Below are positions 35,001 through 45,669 of a stretch of DNA of 64,000 nucleotides, piece after piece. The position numbers and the translations under genes were made by a program. The stretch's first letter is position 1. Each line of letters opens with the position of its first letter. The notes beneath the pieces were generated by a model. The model saw nothing but the letters and a program-made list of their open reading frames with translations. It was not told the DNA's origin and searched no databases. Source of the DNA: Macrostomum hystrix (lineage: Eukaryota > Platyhelminthes > Macrostomidae); NCBI GenBank assembly GCA_950097015.1, contig CATNEN010000039.1, positions 10,138,001 to 10,202,000 on the forward strand, read 5' to 3'.

Positions 35001-37534
35001 GGATGAGAGTAGATAAGAATAGGATCAGAGTAGAGAAGAACGGGATGTAACTAGATGAGACTGGGATAGAGTATATAAGAAAATGATGCGATTAGACAAG
35101 TATCAAGTGCTCTGAAATAAACTATTTTCTCCTGCCTTGAAGGCTGCAGCTCACTCGCTCCTCACGCACACGTACCTACCAGGTGTACTCCAAACCCGGT
35201 GGCGGCGGCCCGGCCATCCCGAAGGACTTGGAGGCCCGGCTAGCCCGCCTGGAGGCAGCCGTCGGCGAGCCTCATCTGCGCGCCCCGGCCCTGTCCGGCG
35301 ATCTGGCCGGCCGGTCGCTGATCGACGCTGCCCACCGGCTGGCTGGCAAGATGGCCCTGCTGGAGCCCGCCAGTCTTGAGCAGCTGGACTCGCGCCTGGC
35401 CGCTCTGAACCACCGCCTGGCCCAGCTCACTAACGACAAGCGGGAGCCGCTGGTCGATGCCGACACTCAGGTGGGATAGGAATGGGACTGTGGGATAGGG
35501 GATGGAACTGTGGGATAGGGGATGGAACTGTGGGATAGGGGATGGAACTGTGGGATAGGGGATGGAACTGTGGGATAGGGGATGGAACTGTGGGATAGGG
35601 GATGGAACTGTGGGATAGGTCACGGGGCTGTGGGATAGGGGATGGAACTGTGGGATAGGGGATGGGACTGTGGGATAGGGGATGAAACTGTGGGATAGGG
35701 GATGGGACTGTGGGATAGGGGATGGAACTGTGGGATAGGGGATGGAACTGTGGGATAGGGGATGGAACTGTGGGATAGGGGATGGAACTGTGGGATAGGG
35801 AGGGGATGGAACTGTGGGATAGGGGATGGAACTGTGGGATAGGGGATGGAACTGTGGGATAGGAATGGGACTGTGGGATAGGGAGAGGGGAGTGGCACTT
35901 TAAAATAGGGAAATAGAACAGGGGATGTGAAGGGACATAGCGGCTTGTTAAAGTGGGTTAATAAACTAAATCCCTGTTGATCCCGCAGGCTCGAGTTGCT
36001 GAACTCTACGAGCTGGTGAAAAAATGGGACGGCATGGCCGACTCTGTGCACGGCATTGTTGGCCGGCTGACTGCGCTGCGCGAATTGCATGAGCAGGTCT
36101 GCGACTGCTGCTGCTAATGCTTAATGCATTATTAACCGCTCCATAGGCTGAAACTTTGATTGCTTTTAACTGGGGCCCAATCCACTAGCTGCAACGCTAT
36201 CCAGTCTACTAGCTGCAACCCTATCCTGTCCACTAGCTGCAACCCTATCCTGTCCACTAGCTGCAACCCTATCCTGTCCACTAGCTGCAACCCTATCCTG
36301 TCCACTAGCTGCAACCCTATCCTGTCCACTAGCTGCAACCCTATCCTGTCCACTAGCTGCAACCTATCCAGTCCACTAGCTGCAACCCTATCCTGTCCAC
36401 TAGCTGCAGCCCTATCCAGTCCACTAGCTGCAGCCCTATCCTGTCCACTAGCTGCAACCAGTCCTGTCCACTAGCTGCAACCCTATCCTGTCCACTAGCT
36501 GCAACCCTATCCTGTCCACTAGCTGCAACCCTATCCTGTCCACTAGCTGCAACCCTATCCTGTCCACTAGCTGCAGCCCTATCCAGTCCACTAGCTGCAG
36601 CCCTATCCAGTCCACTAGCTGCAGCCCTATCCAGTCCACTAGCTGCAGCCCTATCCTGTCCACTAGCTGCAACCAGTCCTGTCCACTAGCTGCAACCCTA
36701 TCCTGTCTGTCCACTAGCTGCAACCCTATCCTGTTCACTAGCTGCAACCAGTCCTGTCCACTAGCCCATCCCGTTTCTAAATCCCACCTGCTGCAAGCCC
36801 ATCCAGTTCCTAAATCCCACCTGCTGCAAGCCCATCCAGTTCCTAAATCCCACCTGCTGCAAGCCCATCCAGTTCCTAAATCCCACCTGCTGCAAGCCCA
36901 TGCAGTTCCTAAATCCCACCTGCTGCAAGCCCATCCAGTTCCTAAATCCCACCTGCTGCAAGCCCATCCAGTTCCTAAATCCCACCTGCTGCAAGCCCAT
37001 GCAGTTCCTAAATCCCACCTGCTGCAAGCCCATCCAGTTCCTAAATCCCACCTGCTGCAAGCCCATCCAGTTCCTAAATCCCACCTGCTGCAAGCCCATC
37101 CAGTTCCTAAATCCCACCTGCTACAAGCCAATCCAGTTCCTAAATCCCACCTGCTGCAAGCCCATCCAGTTCCTAAATCCCACCTGCTGCAAGCCCATCC
37201 AGTTCCTAAATCCCACCTGCTGCAAGCCCATCCAGTTCCTAAATCCCACCTGCTACAAGCCAATCCAGTTCCTAAATTCCACTTGCTACAAGCCAATCCA
37301 GTTCCTAAATCCCACCTGCTGCAAGCCCATCCATTGTTAATCCTCAACCTGCAGGCCATGCAGTTCTCGGGTGCGCTGAATCTCATTGACCAATCGCAGC
37401 GCGCCAGCTCCGCCCAGTTGGAGTCGGCTTCGGCTCTGCTAAGCGGCCTCGAGCAGCGACTGCAGCTCGATTTAAAAACTGTCGAAGCCAACACTGCCGG
37501 ACTGCAGGAGAGAATCAAGGCACTAGGAAAATAA
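32048..37534 (+). CDS. DCTN2: Dynactin subunit 2 (dynamitin/p50), complete
   Basis: Seven exons: 32048-32086, 33164-33232, 33334-33557, 34412-34724, 35183-35470, 35989-36096, 37355-37534. All phases fit and give 406 residues against about 400 in vertebrates. Dynamitin is the shoulder subunit that links the p150 arm to the Arp1 filament of dynactin, the dynein cofactor. The N-terminus MPLDPKYSSLPYI and DVYESGDLPE match MADPKYADLPGI and DVYETSDLPE of the family. Later blocks are DFTDAIRAGRRVGY, ETPLQKF, LDSVLGPDA, VDADTQ and LHEQAMQF; it ends LGK. The middle and end are helical, coiled-coil-like. Introns 3-6 each hold a different minisatellite. An AATAAA overlaps the stop codon. Confidence 0.96.
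32087..33163. other. DCTN2 intron 1, AT-rich
   Basis: About 1.1 kb of AT-rich intron without a tandem array or recognisable mobile element. It is one of the few long introns here lacking a minisatellite. Confidence 0.7.
33585..34235. repeat. Minisatellite, ~28-bp purine-rich unit, DCTN2 intron 3
   Basis: Tandem units of the type GAATGAAGGAAAATGGGCG plus ATGAAGAGA, almost pure purine on the plus strand, starting about 30 bases after the exon 3 donor. Confidence 0.94.
34760..35090. repeat. Diverged minisatellite, ~22-bp unit, DCTN2 intron 4
   Basis: Diverged copies of GATGAGAGTAGATGAGATTGGG-type units (quoted here only as a class). They start about 35 bases after the exon 4 donor. Confidence 0.85.
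35471..35890. repeat. Minisatellite, 20-bp unit, DCTN2 intron 5
   Basis: Tandem GTGGGATAGGGGATGGAACT. The first partial unit is the exon 5 donor itself (CAG|GTGGGATAGG), so the array starts at the 5' splice site. Confidence 0.96.
36180..36770. repeat. Minisatellite, 24-bp unit, DCTN2 intron 6 (first array)
   Basis: Tandem units containing CTGTCCACTAGCTGCAACC. They run directly into a second array with a different 33-bp unit near 36765. Confidence 0.96.
36765..37335. repeat. Minisatellite, 33-bp unit, DCTN2 intron 6 (second array)
   Basis: Tandem units containing AATCCCACCTGCTGCAAG and CCATCCAGTTCCT (variant CCATGCAGTTCCT). The array ends about 20 bases before the exon 7 acceptor, whose sequence it resembles. 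Confidence 0.96.
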
Positions 37535-37535
37535 A
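37530..37535 (+). terminator. Poly(A) signal AATAAA overlapping the DCTN2 stop codon
   Basis: The last Lys codon and TAA stop form AATAAA with the next base. If used, the 3' UTR would be only about 10-30 bases long. Confidence 0.5.
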
Positions 37536-37539
37536 CAAA

Positions 37540-38270
37540 ATATTATCCAAAGTGCTTGCAAACTGGAATTGAGCAATTCTCTTTCTCTTGGTATTGTTCC
37601 TATCTGCAAAAATTAATCCAAGTAATAATAGTGTTTGTTATTACACAATTTAGTGTCATTCTATCCACTGGTGATTGAAATATCCTCACCCGTCTGTCGT
37701 TGGTTATAGTTTTAATTCTTGGAAAACTATGGATTTCTATTTCTTTACTCGCAATTTCTAATCCGATGCCATAGTAATTAATATCTATTTGTTATAATGT
37801 TAGATAAGTAAAAAATATGCTACGCTTCCTACTGACAAATCCTCGAGTAGTCTAGTTTGGGTGTGACAAGCTTTACTTGTTTATTTTCTCTGGTCCTCTC
37901 TACAATGCCGGCAGCGATGCACACACGCTGACACAAATTTCTATTTTTAGGATCTATAACATAATACGTTATTCATAAAAATGTGCAGATGTATTTGACT
38001 TGCAGATCAAATGCATTATATATCTTTACACTTTAAAAATATAACGGTTTACTTCAAAATGCTTATTGATAATATCAGCTGCATTCGCTTCAACACAGAA
38101 ATGCTAAATACCGGAAGGTTTTGTAATAGTTTCAAATATTTTTATTTTTGGGATTACGAATCCAAAGATGTGCGATACATTTAGGTGGCTGTGGCTTTAC
38201 AAATGATTGTAAAGCATTTTTGTCGTCTCCAATCGTTCGTTCACTTTCTAATTTAATTGCCTCCGTTTTC
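37540..38270. other. Spacer between DCTN2 and the filamin-like gene
   Basis: AT-rich sequence with no recognisable gene or mobile element; a tandem array follows. Confidence 0.5.
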
Positions 38271-38274
38271 AAAT

Positions 38275-38940
38275 CTTAACCAGTCATTCTTAAATCTCAG
38301 CTATGTACTTTGAAATCTCACCCATCCATTCTTAAATCTCAGCCCTTCCATTCTCAAATCTCACCCTTCCGTTCTTAAATCTCAGCCAGGTACTTTCAAA
38401 TCTCACCCATCCATTCTTAAATCTCAGCCACGCACTTTCAAATCTCACCAATCCATTCTTAAATCTCAGCTATGTACTTTCAAATCTCATTATTCATTTA
38501 TAAATCTCAGCCACGCACTTTCAAATCTCACCAATCCATTCTTAAATCTCAGCCACGCACTTTCAAATCTCACCCATCCATTCTTAAATCTCAGCCACGC
38601 ACTTTCAAATCTCACCCATCCATTCTTAAATCTCAGCTATGTACTTTCAAATCTCACCAATCCATTCTTAAATCTCAGCCACGCACTTTCAAATCTCACC
38701 CATCCATTCTTAAATCTCAGCCACGCACTTTCAAATCTCACCCATCCATTCTTAAATCTCAGCTATGTACTTTCAAATCTCACCAATCCATTCTTAAATC
38801 GCAGCAATGTACTTTCAAATCTCACCCATCCATTCTTAAATCTCAGCTATGTACTTTCAAATCTCATTATTCATTTATAAATCTCAGCCACGCACTTTCA
38901 AATCTCACCGATCCATTCCTAAATCTCATCCATCAAATAT
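38275..38940. repeat. Minisatellite, 42-bp unit, intergenic
   Basis: Units built from two related halves, CCATTCTTAAATCTCAG and CGCACTTTCAAATCTCA. This suggests an ancestral ~21-bp unit that dimerised. Confidence 0.94.
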
Positions 38941-39273
38941 TCGATCTCAATATTGCTTAGATCCTATCTACTGTACTTTTGTCCCACAAGCTTTGATAAA
39001 AATTATTTTCTCAACCTTACAACGAAGCCTTAACGGCCTCACAAGTCATGGCTGTTCTTTCTATCCCCAGTTCGAGTTGTATCTTGCAGTCTAGTAGGGC
39101 GTGGCCAATGCATCACAGAAGAATCTGAGCTATATAGATTAGATGCCCGCTGCAGTCGCAGGCACATCCCACCTCCCAGTATGGAATAAAATGTTAACGG
39201 AACCCAGGCCTACACGATAAGATCCGCCAGATTTTAGTTTTCGGCTTGAAGTTAATATTTCTTAGCACAATCG

Positions 39274-42200
39274 ATGAACGCTGACAAACGAAGGCTAACC
39301 TACCGAACCGGATCTGCTAGATCGAGGGACACTGCAAACAGTAAGTTCATAATTATCTTTAAAATTATTGATTCACAAATCTGTTCGTAAAACATTTACC
39401 CAATACTCCACACAAAAATCTCACAAAAACACGAATCCCACAACAGACACGAATCCCACACCAGACACGAATCCCACACTAGTTACGAATCCCACACCAG
39501 ACACGAATCCCACACCAGACACGAATCCCACACCAGACACGAATCCCACACTAGTTACGAATCCCACACCAGACACGAATCCCACACTAGTTACGAATCC
39601 CACACCAGACACGAATCCCACACCAGACACGAATCCCACACCCCTACTTCAACAGCAGCCCAGCGCATCCGGCCAACATCTGTGCGCAGCTTGCTGTTGG
39701 CTGGAGGTCGCCGCCTCCTCGGGCTGCTGGCGGCCGCGCTCTGGACGCTGTTGGGAGCTTCCAGTCAGCCGCTGAGGTACTTGGCGCGTCGTCAGGCCTG
39801 CCACAGGCGCACCAAAGAGGGTCTGTTGGTGTTTCAGCCGCCGATGTTTTACCGCGTTCGAGCGTATTTCACATCCGGTTCGTCGCGGATGAATGGGTTT
39901 TGTGTTTTTTCACTCAGTGGGAAGTAACGTCTAGTTCGCTGTTCTTAAGGAAGTCATTTAAATAGATTCAGATTTTCCACAAATTTCAACTTCGGATTTC
40001 CTGCTGAAGATTTCCTTCACATACAGTCTTCCACGAGCATATTTGGAATCTCCACGTATTTGTCTTTAGGATTTTCGTTTGAAAAATCCACTTAAGAAAT
40101 TTCGTTTAGGGTTGAGTTTAATATTCCAATTCGAATTTCCCACTGGTTTCGCATATAACTATCCGGAAAAAAGTGTCGGCCACCTCTGCTTCCCTCCACC
40201 GGCTTAATCCTGTGAACAGAGCGGAAGCAGCGAGCTCAGCTGCTCGAGTGGGCCCAGGCCCAGCTGCCATACTTTACAGTGCACAACTTCTCCACATGCT
40301 GGGCTGACGGCATCACCCTGTGCGCCCTCATGGAGGCCCTGCGGCCCGGCTGCTATCCGCGATACGCTTCTCTCAGGCCGTCACAGAGGGTGGCCAACTG
40401 CGAGCTCGGACTGCGGCTGGCCTGCCGGCACCTGCGAATCCCCGCGGTGAGTAGCTTTAGCCTCCAATACTTGGCATCCACTAAACTAGCAACTTTACGT
40501 GTTTTCTAATTTCCAACACATGTTGCTTATCTTCTTGGTCGTGTCCTGTTTCCCTTGTGCCCCTTTTTCGCAATCCATGAAGCTTCTATTTTATTTGATA
40601 TTTTACAATGGCTCACTCCCTCCCCCAGTTACCGTCATCTTCTGTTCAAACTCAAAATCAAGCTCTCTGGTTAGAGCTGATGCGAGCCTATCGCCAATCG
40701 GCCCCACAATTACAATTAGGGCGTTGTAAGCGCGCCGGAGATGTCGCAGTCGTCAAGCGACTTCAAAGTCTACCAGCTGGTGCTGATGATCCGCCACCAG
40801 GCTGAGAATGTCTGCCCGCCGCCGCACCAACCACAGGCGCGAAGTCATTCGCAGCTGAGCAAGTCTCGCAGCTACTCAAATCCAGCTCAAACCAGTTTTA
40901 ACAGCATCGATAACAATAAAGGAGTCGGAGATGGCGAAGGCGAAGACGAGCAAGATGATGTCGAGGATGACGCGATGGATTGTCGGACGACACGCCAGTT
41001 GGTGCGACAGTGCTCAGCAAGAGGCATCGGGCTTCAGTCGGCCGTGGTCGGCCGGCCAGCTAAGTTCACCGTCCAGCTGCCGACTGTCGATCTCGGCGAC
41101 CGTAGCAGCTCAGTGGTCAGCTTGTCGATTCGCAGTCCGCTTGGTGAGGTTTTTCGACTCGACCGGCTGCCTGCGTACTGTTGCCTCAGCCGGCGAAAGG
41201 TCGCAGCCGCAGCGGTCACCGCCATGGCCACCCAGATTGGCCAGGGAGAGCCCGGCAACAGTTTGAAAGTGACCATGCTGTACCTGAGTTGCGATCGATT
41301 TCAGGTAGGCAAAGGACCAATTTCAGAACTTATCGTGGTGATAAGGCTTTCAACAAAAGTAAATCTTTCTGTTAGACCATGTAGCTTCGAGCATTAGCTC
41401 GTAGACTAAGCTATATAATAATATTGCTGCAGAAGTTCTTAGTAAGTAGGCCCAGCTCGTTTTAACACTAGGACAAAAAGTTAACATAACATCTGTTGAT
41501 TCATACACACCCCAAAAGATCGTATGGTATCCCAACACCGATGGCAATCACGAGGTGTCCGTCCGTTTTCGCGGCAACCACGTCAACGGCAGCCCGTTTG
41601 CCGTCTACGCCAGACGGGCAGACCAGCTTAACGACCTGCGCCTGCTCGACGAGGGGCTTGGAAGTGCCGATATCAACAAGCTGCGGCAGCTCCGCAGCGA
41701 ATTGACCCTGCGGTCCTGGGGCCGCGGCGACACCGGTAACAGCGACCCTGATTGCACCGTAGGCGGTGCCAGATTTCGCAGGCAGCCCTGCCTTGCCGAA
41801 CCGTCCCTGTCTTCGACAACGTCGAATTCCAAGTCGTCGGGGTCGACATCCGTAAGTAGACGGAAGGATAATCAAAGGAAACAGCAGCAAAACCAGCAGC
41901 AAGATGAGCAAGAACAGCAGCAGCAGCAGCAGCAGCATCAGCAGGAGAAGCAAGAGCAGAAACAACAACAGTTGCAGCTAGACCTCAAGTCTAATTTACA
42001 CGTATGTGCGAGTTTGTAAATTACTTGTGAAAGTTTGTGTGAAAAAAATGTGAGCTTGAAAATAACTTTTTAACATGTTCAGAGAACCAGTGGCAACGAT
42101 ATCGCTTGAAACCCAAACAGGATCAGCAATTTAAAATGACATTGAAGACAAGGTCACCTCCATCACCGACGCCGTCACATTCGCAGCAGCGACGCATTAT

Positions 42201-42927
42201 CGGTCTCGTGCATGTTATTCAACGTTCGCCGTCACCAACCCCAGTGGCAGCAGCAGGAGTTGCCAGTTCAACTTTGGCAGACTCAGCCGCCTTCCTCGAG
42301 CAGCAACGGCAGCTTCGTAAGATTGACTTTGTCCCAGTTGGCTGCAGCCTGAGCACTGAGAGCACAGACAGTCAGCTGCGAGCTCAGAAAAACCAACCGG
42401 AGCAACCGCAAGCCGAGCTTACGAACCCATCGTCACATCAACAACCAACGCTAATTCAGAGTCTTGTTGAAGCTCAGAAGCCGCTGCCAAGTCAAGAAAC
42501 CGCGGCATATGTGAGAAGACAGATTCCGGAATTGCAGCTAACTCAGCAGACCTCACAAGTCGTTGAGTCTGAACTATTTCAAATTGACATAAGTATGCAA
42601 TGTGGACAGCTTCCGTCGGTGTCACAGGTTCACCAGAAGCAGCACCAGCAATCAGCGAGGAAATCATCGACAACCAGCGGCTCAGTGCGCAGCTCGGCGC
42701 TGATGCGTCAGGACACGGTTTTTGACGACTTCAGCGGCGGCGTCGGTCCAGCCGTCTGGCCCGAGGAGGTTGCAGAGGCTAAGCGCCAGGAGCGGGCCGA
42801 AACGCGCGACTTTCAAGCTCAATGCGACTACGAGCAGATCAAGACCGAGACCGGCTGGAGAAGGCAGCCCCAGCGAATGCGCCTGCGCCAACGGGCGGAG
42901 GGGACGTCGATGCCTTCGTCGACTTAG
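39274..42927 (+). CDS. Filamin-like protein: CH domain plus Ig-filamin repeat and Q-rich tail
   Basis: Probable exons: 39274-39340, about 39658-39772, about 40222-40446, 40720-41304, 41519-42001 and 42085-42927; the last four are in phase from CGG AAG onward. The second exon has GGRRLLGLLAAALWTLLG, like the last helix of filamin CH1 (LKLTLGLIWTLIL). The third and fourth give a CH2 domain (LLEWAQAQLPYFTVHNFSTC, WADGITLCALMEALRPG, RIPAGVVSAPEM). A filamin-type Ig repeat follows, ending DGNHEVSVRFRGNHVNGSPF, then a Gln-rich tract and a long Ser/Gln/Pro-rich tail of unknown function. Filamins crosslink actin. Here only one complete CH and one Ig repeat are visible, and CH1 is reduced. The exon 2-3 phase join is unresolved; A|GTCAGC near 39763 would fit. 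Confidence 0.7.
39425..39645. repeat. Minisatellite, 18-bp unit, abutting the filamin-like acceptor
   Basis: Tandem CACACCAGACACGAATCC with ACTAGTTACGAATCC variants. The last unit runs straight into the pyrimidine stretch and CAG acceptor near 39657. Confidence 0.95.
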
Positions 42928-44360
42928 TCAAGACAGTTGGGTAATACGATCGAAATTAATCTCACAACAAAGAGTTCACGAGAAGTAACGAATCCTGTAG
43001 AGGTAGCTCGACTGTTTTAACTGACTTTGTACTTTTATCGCTAACTTTTGTCGCAGAACTGCACAAGTTTAAAGGCTGTGAAGATATTTGCGTATAACAA
43101 AATATCGCTCCTTTTATTGCACTTTAAATTAAACAACAAGACAAATCGCTATAAACGCAAAATTTTAACACCGGTTTGACAAACTGAATTTTTCCGCCAG
43201 ATAATTATTTATTTACTATCAACTCGCATATTATTGTTTACTAACATTGTGGTGAATGATAGCGATAAAAAACAAACAGGAAGTGTAGTTAGTATCGTAG
43301 TTAAAACCTTAGTAGAAATCGTAGCTGCAGCCATAGTAGGAATCGTAGCTGGAGCAGCAACTAGAATCGTAGCAGGAGCCGTAGCTATAAACGCATCAAG
43401 AGTAGCCTAGGAGCTGCGTTACAACCTGCAATAACAGTTGATAAATTAAAGCTGTTTATATTGCTGTTGCTTTAAATATGCTTATAAATAAAAAGCAATT
43501 TAAATATAGAGGTTGCTAAAATGTAGGGTAAGTATCGCAATAAGCGTTCCAACGTTTGTATTTGAGGTTAAAAAAATGTTTCAACACTTTAAAAAGCATC
43601 CACAATTGCAGTTTATTTAACTACTAGAATACAAGTTTTAAGGAAAAAATCGAGAAAAAAGTACAAATAAAGACTAGAATCGACCAGAGAATGCATGCAG
43701 AGCTGAATCTTGACTGTCTGTTTAATCAAAAACGGTTGATTAAAAGTAGAAATATTTGCGATTCACTTTCTTATAATTTCAAAAAAGTTTTGAAAAAACT
43801 AAATATAGAGTAAAGTTGAGTTAGGAAATAAACATATAGGTACGCTCGTAATACAAACTGAAACTGATTTACTGATATTAACTGATAAAACAAAAGTACT
43901 ACTGTCAGTAGCGTCTGGCATTTTTATATTGAAATAAAGAAAGATAACAGAACTAACACTCCCCCCAAGAGGTAAGGTAAATAATTGCAATAAAAGGTAG
44001 AATACAGAGACTCAAGGACAACACGCGCATTAAAACCGAAAGAAGCAGAGAAATTGTTAATTGATTTTTATCGGCTTTGAAGAAATTATGAAATTTCCTT
44101 TTAGCATAGCTACTAATCGCTCCGCTTCTTTTGTGGAAAGACTGCAATACAGCGTCTATAGTTCTTTTAAATATATAAGATACCTATCATGATTCCGATA
44201 CTCTCGGATACACGTAAAAATTTTTAGCTCCAGGTAAAAATAAATTCCGTTTGTAAAAGTAAAGTAGACTAAAAAACTGAATACTCTACAAAAAGCATTT
44301 TAGTACTGATACTGAGCTAATATTCTAATCAGTGAATTAACAACAAAACAACGCAATCCT
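42928..44360. other. Gene-free AT-rich spacer
   Basis: 3' region of the filamin-like gene, then AT-rich sequence. A few GTAGCTGGAGC/GTAGCAGGAGC-like short repeats occur at 43300-43400. No coding or RNA gene recognised. Confidence 0.5.
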
Positions 44361-44364
44361 AGTG

Positions 44365-44650
44365 TTTAGAACGTCGGGCACGCGACTTGTAGGTCGGGGG
44401 TTCGATTTCCGACTAAACTGCAATAATTTGTGCCCTTTAGCAAGACACTCTTAATTCTGCTTTGCTAGAGTTCACCCAGCTACGGTGTGGATGGATACCA
44501 GGATCACCTATTTATGGTGTGGCGTCCCCCAGTCCATGGACTGAACAGCCGTACGCAGTCTGTAGTTGCGCCGCGCAATAGTAGCGGCTGTTGGCTGCAC
44601 ATTGGGGAAGGATGATATTATTACTGCCCTCAATATATGAACTACATAAA
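44365..44650 (+). repeat. tRNA-derived SINE, second family (S2)
   Basis: The near-consensus B box GGGGTTCGATTTCC lies about 30 bases after an A-box-like TAGAACGTCGGGCACG. A core follows, TTTGTGCCCTTTAGCAAGAC then TTCACCCAGCTACGG. This resembles the GTGCCCTTGAGCAAGACACTT core shared by many aquatic-animal SINEs. Part of the same core recurs at 58480-58560. Confidence 0.7.
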
Positions 44651-44744
44651 ATAGAACATTTAAAACTGCAGCTATTGTCCGAGTCTTTCCATCCAAACAG
44701 ACCAAATTAAGCATTGTTCAGCATTAGATATTGGCTTAGAAACT

Positions 44745-45011
44745 CTAAGCCTGCCGACGCACGCGTTTAGTGCCGGTGACAAAGATGACGCCCTGTACCA
44801 GGAGCCAGAAAGCGCACAGAATGGCATAGCAGACGACTAGCGAGACGCCGCAGTGCAGGCCAATGTGAAACTCGCTAGTGTCGTACAGAATGTAAGTCCC
44901 CGGGTCGGCCAAGCCCTGCTTCAGAGTGACGCCGCTGACTGGGCGCCAAGGGGCAACAGTCAGCACTAGCAGCAGAGAGGACAGGATAGATGCAACAGAT
45001 TGAGCAGGCAT
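44745..45011 (-). CDS. Small single-pass membrane protein, unrecognised (88 aa)
   Basis: A single uninterrupted 88-codon frame. The N-terminus has a signal-peptide-like stretch (SILSSLLLVLTVA, cleavage plausible near VSG|V). A short lumenal segment is followed by one hydrophobic span (VSLVVCYAILCAFWLLVQGV) and a basic cytosolic tail, TKRVRRQA. This gives a type I topology. I cannot assign a family. An acceptor-like ACTTTCAG lies about 35 bases upstream of the ATG in gene sense. It follows RPS25 on the same strand after 310 bases, so co-transcription with trans-splicing is possible but unproven. Reality as a gene rests on the clean frame, topology and context. Confidence 0.6.
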   Translation of the reverse strand: MPAQSVASILSSLLLVLTVAPWRPVSGVTLKQGLADPGTYILYDTSEFHIGLHCGVSLVVCYAILCAFWLLVQGVIFVTGTKRVRRQA

Positions 45012-45321
45012 GATTGGCTTAGCTTCCGATTCGATAAAACGAGCTGAAAGTGGCCGTCATTATATTTAAATAGGTTACACAAATGCATTGATTCTAGACG
45101 TCTGCCTGAAGCAAATAATAATTTATCTTGAAGCTAATGTAAGCTATTAAATTAAGGAAATGAAAAAAACCCGATACAAAGCAAATTCCAGACAGCTAAA
45201 AATCAGCTCAATGTTCGGTTCAAACAGCATGACAAACAGTTGGCCTAAACAAGCATTCTATTTCTGCGCGTGTATTTATCAGGCTTCAGTCAGCAATCCA
45301 TCCCCACAGGTCACTCGCTTT

Positions 45322-45669
45322 CTAGGCTTCAGTCTTGGTAGTCTTGGTATAGATGAACTGAGAATGGTGCTTCGACACCGGCTTGATGAGGCCCTTGTGC
45401 TCCAGCTCGAGCAGAGCAGCCCGAGCCAGGCTGACGCGAACCTTCAGGCGCTCGCTAACAACCGATGGAGTGATGAGCTTGTAACTGGGCACCTCCTTGT
45501 AGAGCTTATCGTAGGTGGCCTTGTCAAACAGACACATGTTGTTGAGCTTGTCACGCACTTTTCCTTTGGACCACTTCTTTTTCTTGGCCTTGCCGCCGCT
45601 GGAGCCGGTGTCCTTCTTCTTGGCTGGGGCCGCCTTCTTTGGGTCAGCCTTCTTGTCCTTTGGCGGCAT
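45322..45669 (-). CDS. RPS25: 40S ribosomal protein S25 (eS25)
   Basis: One coding exon of 115 codons. The N-terminus is the typical Lys-rich [12 protein letters not shown] tail. The conserved body contains [53 protein letters not shown] and [16 protein letters not shown], ending FIYTKTTK. eS25 is a small-subunit ribosomal protein near the head and E site, required for some IRES-driven initiation. Length matches the family (about 115-125). A strong 3' splice site (TTTTTTGCAG) lies 23 bases upstream of the ATG in gene sense. This is either a 5' UTR intron or a trans-splice site. Confidence 0.98.
   Translation of the reverse strand: MPPKDKKADPKKAAPAKKKDTGSSGGKAKKKKWSKGKVRDKLNNMCLFDKATYDKLYKEVPSYKLITPSVVSERLKVRVSLARAALLELEHKGLIKPVSKHHSQFIYTKTTKTEA

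Noticed and set aside
36448-37518. 356-codon minus-strand frame with repeated WDLGTGWACSR-type peptide
   Set aside because: It crosses both DCTN2 intron 6 arrays and exon 7 antisense; the 33-bp and 24-bp units are multiples of three, so they stay open. Not a repeat protein gene.
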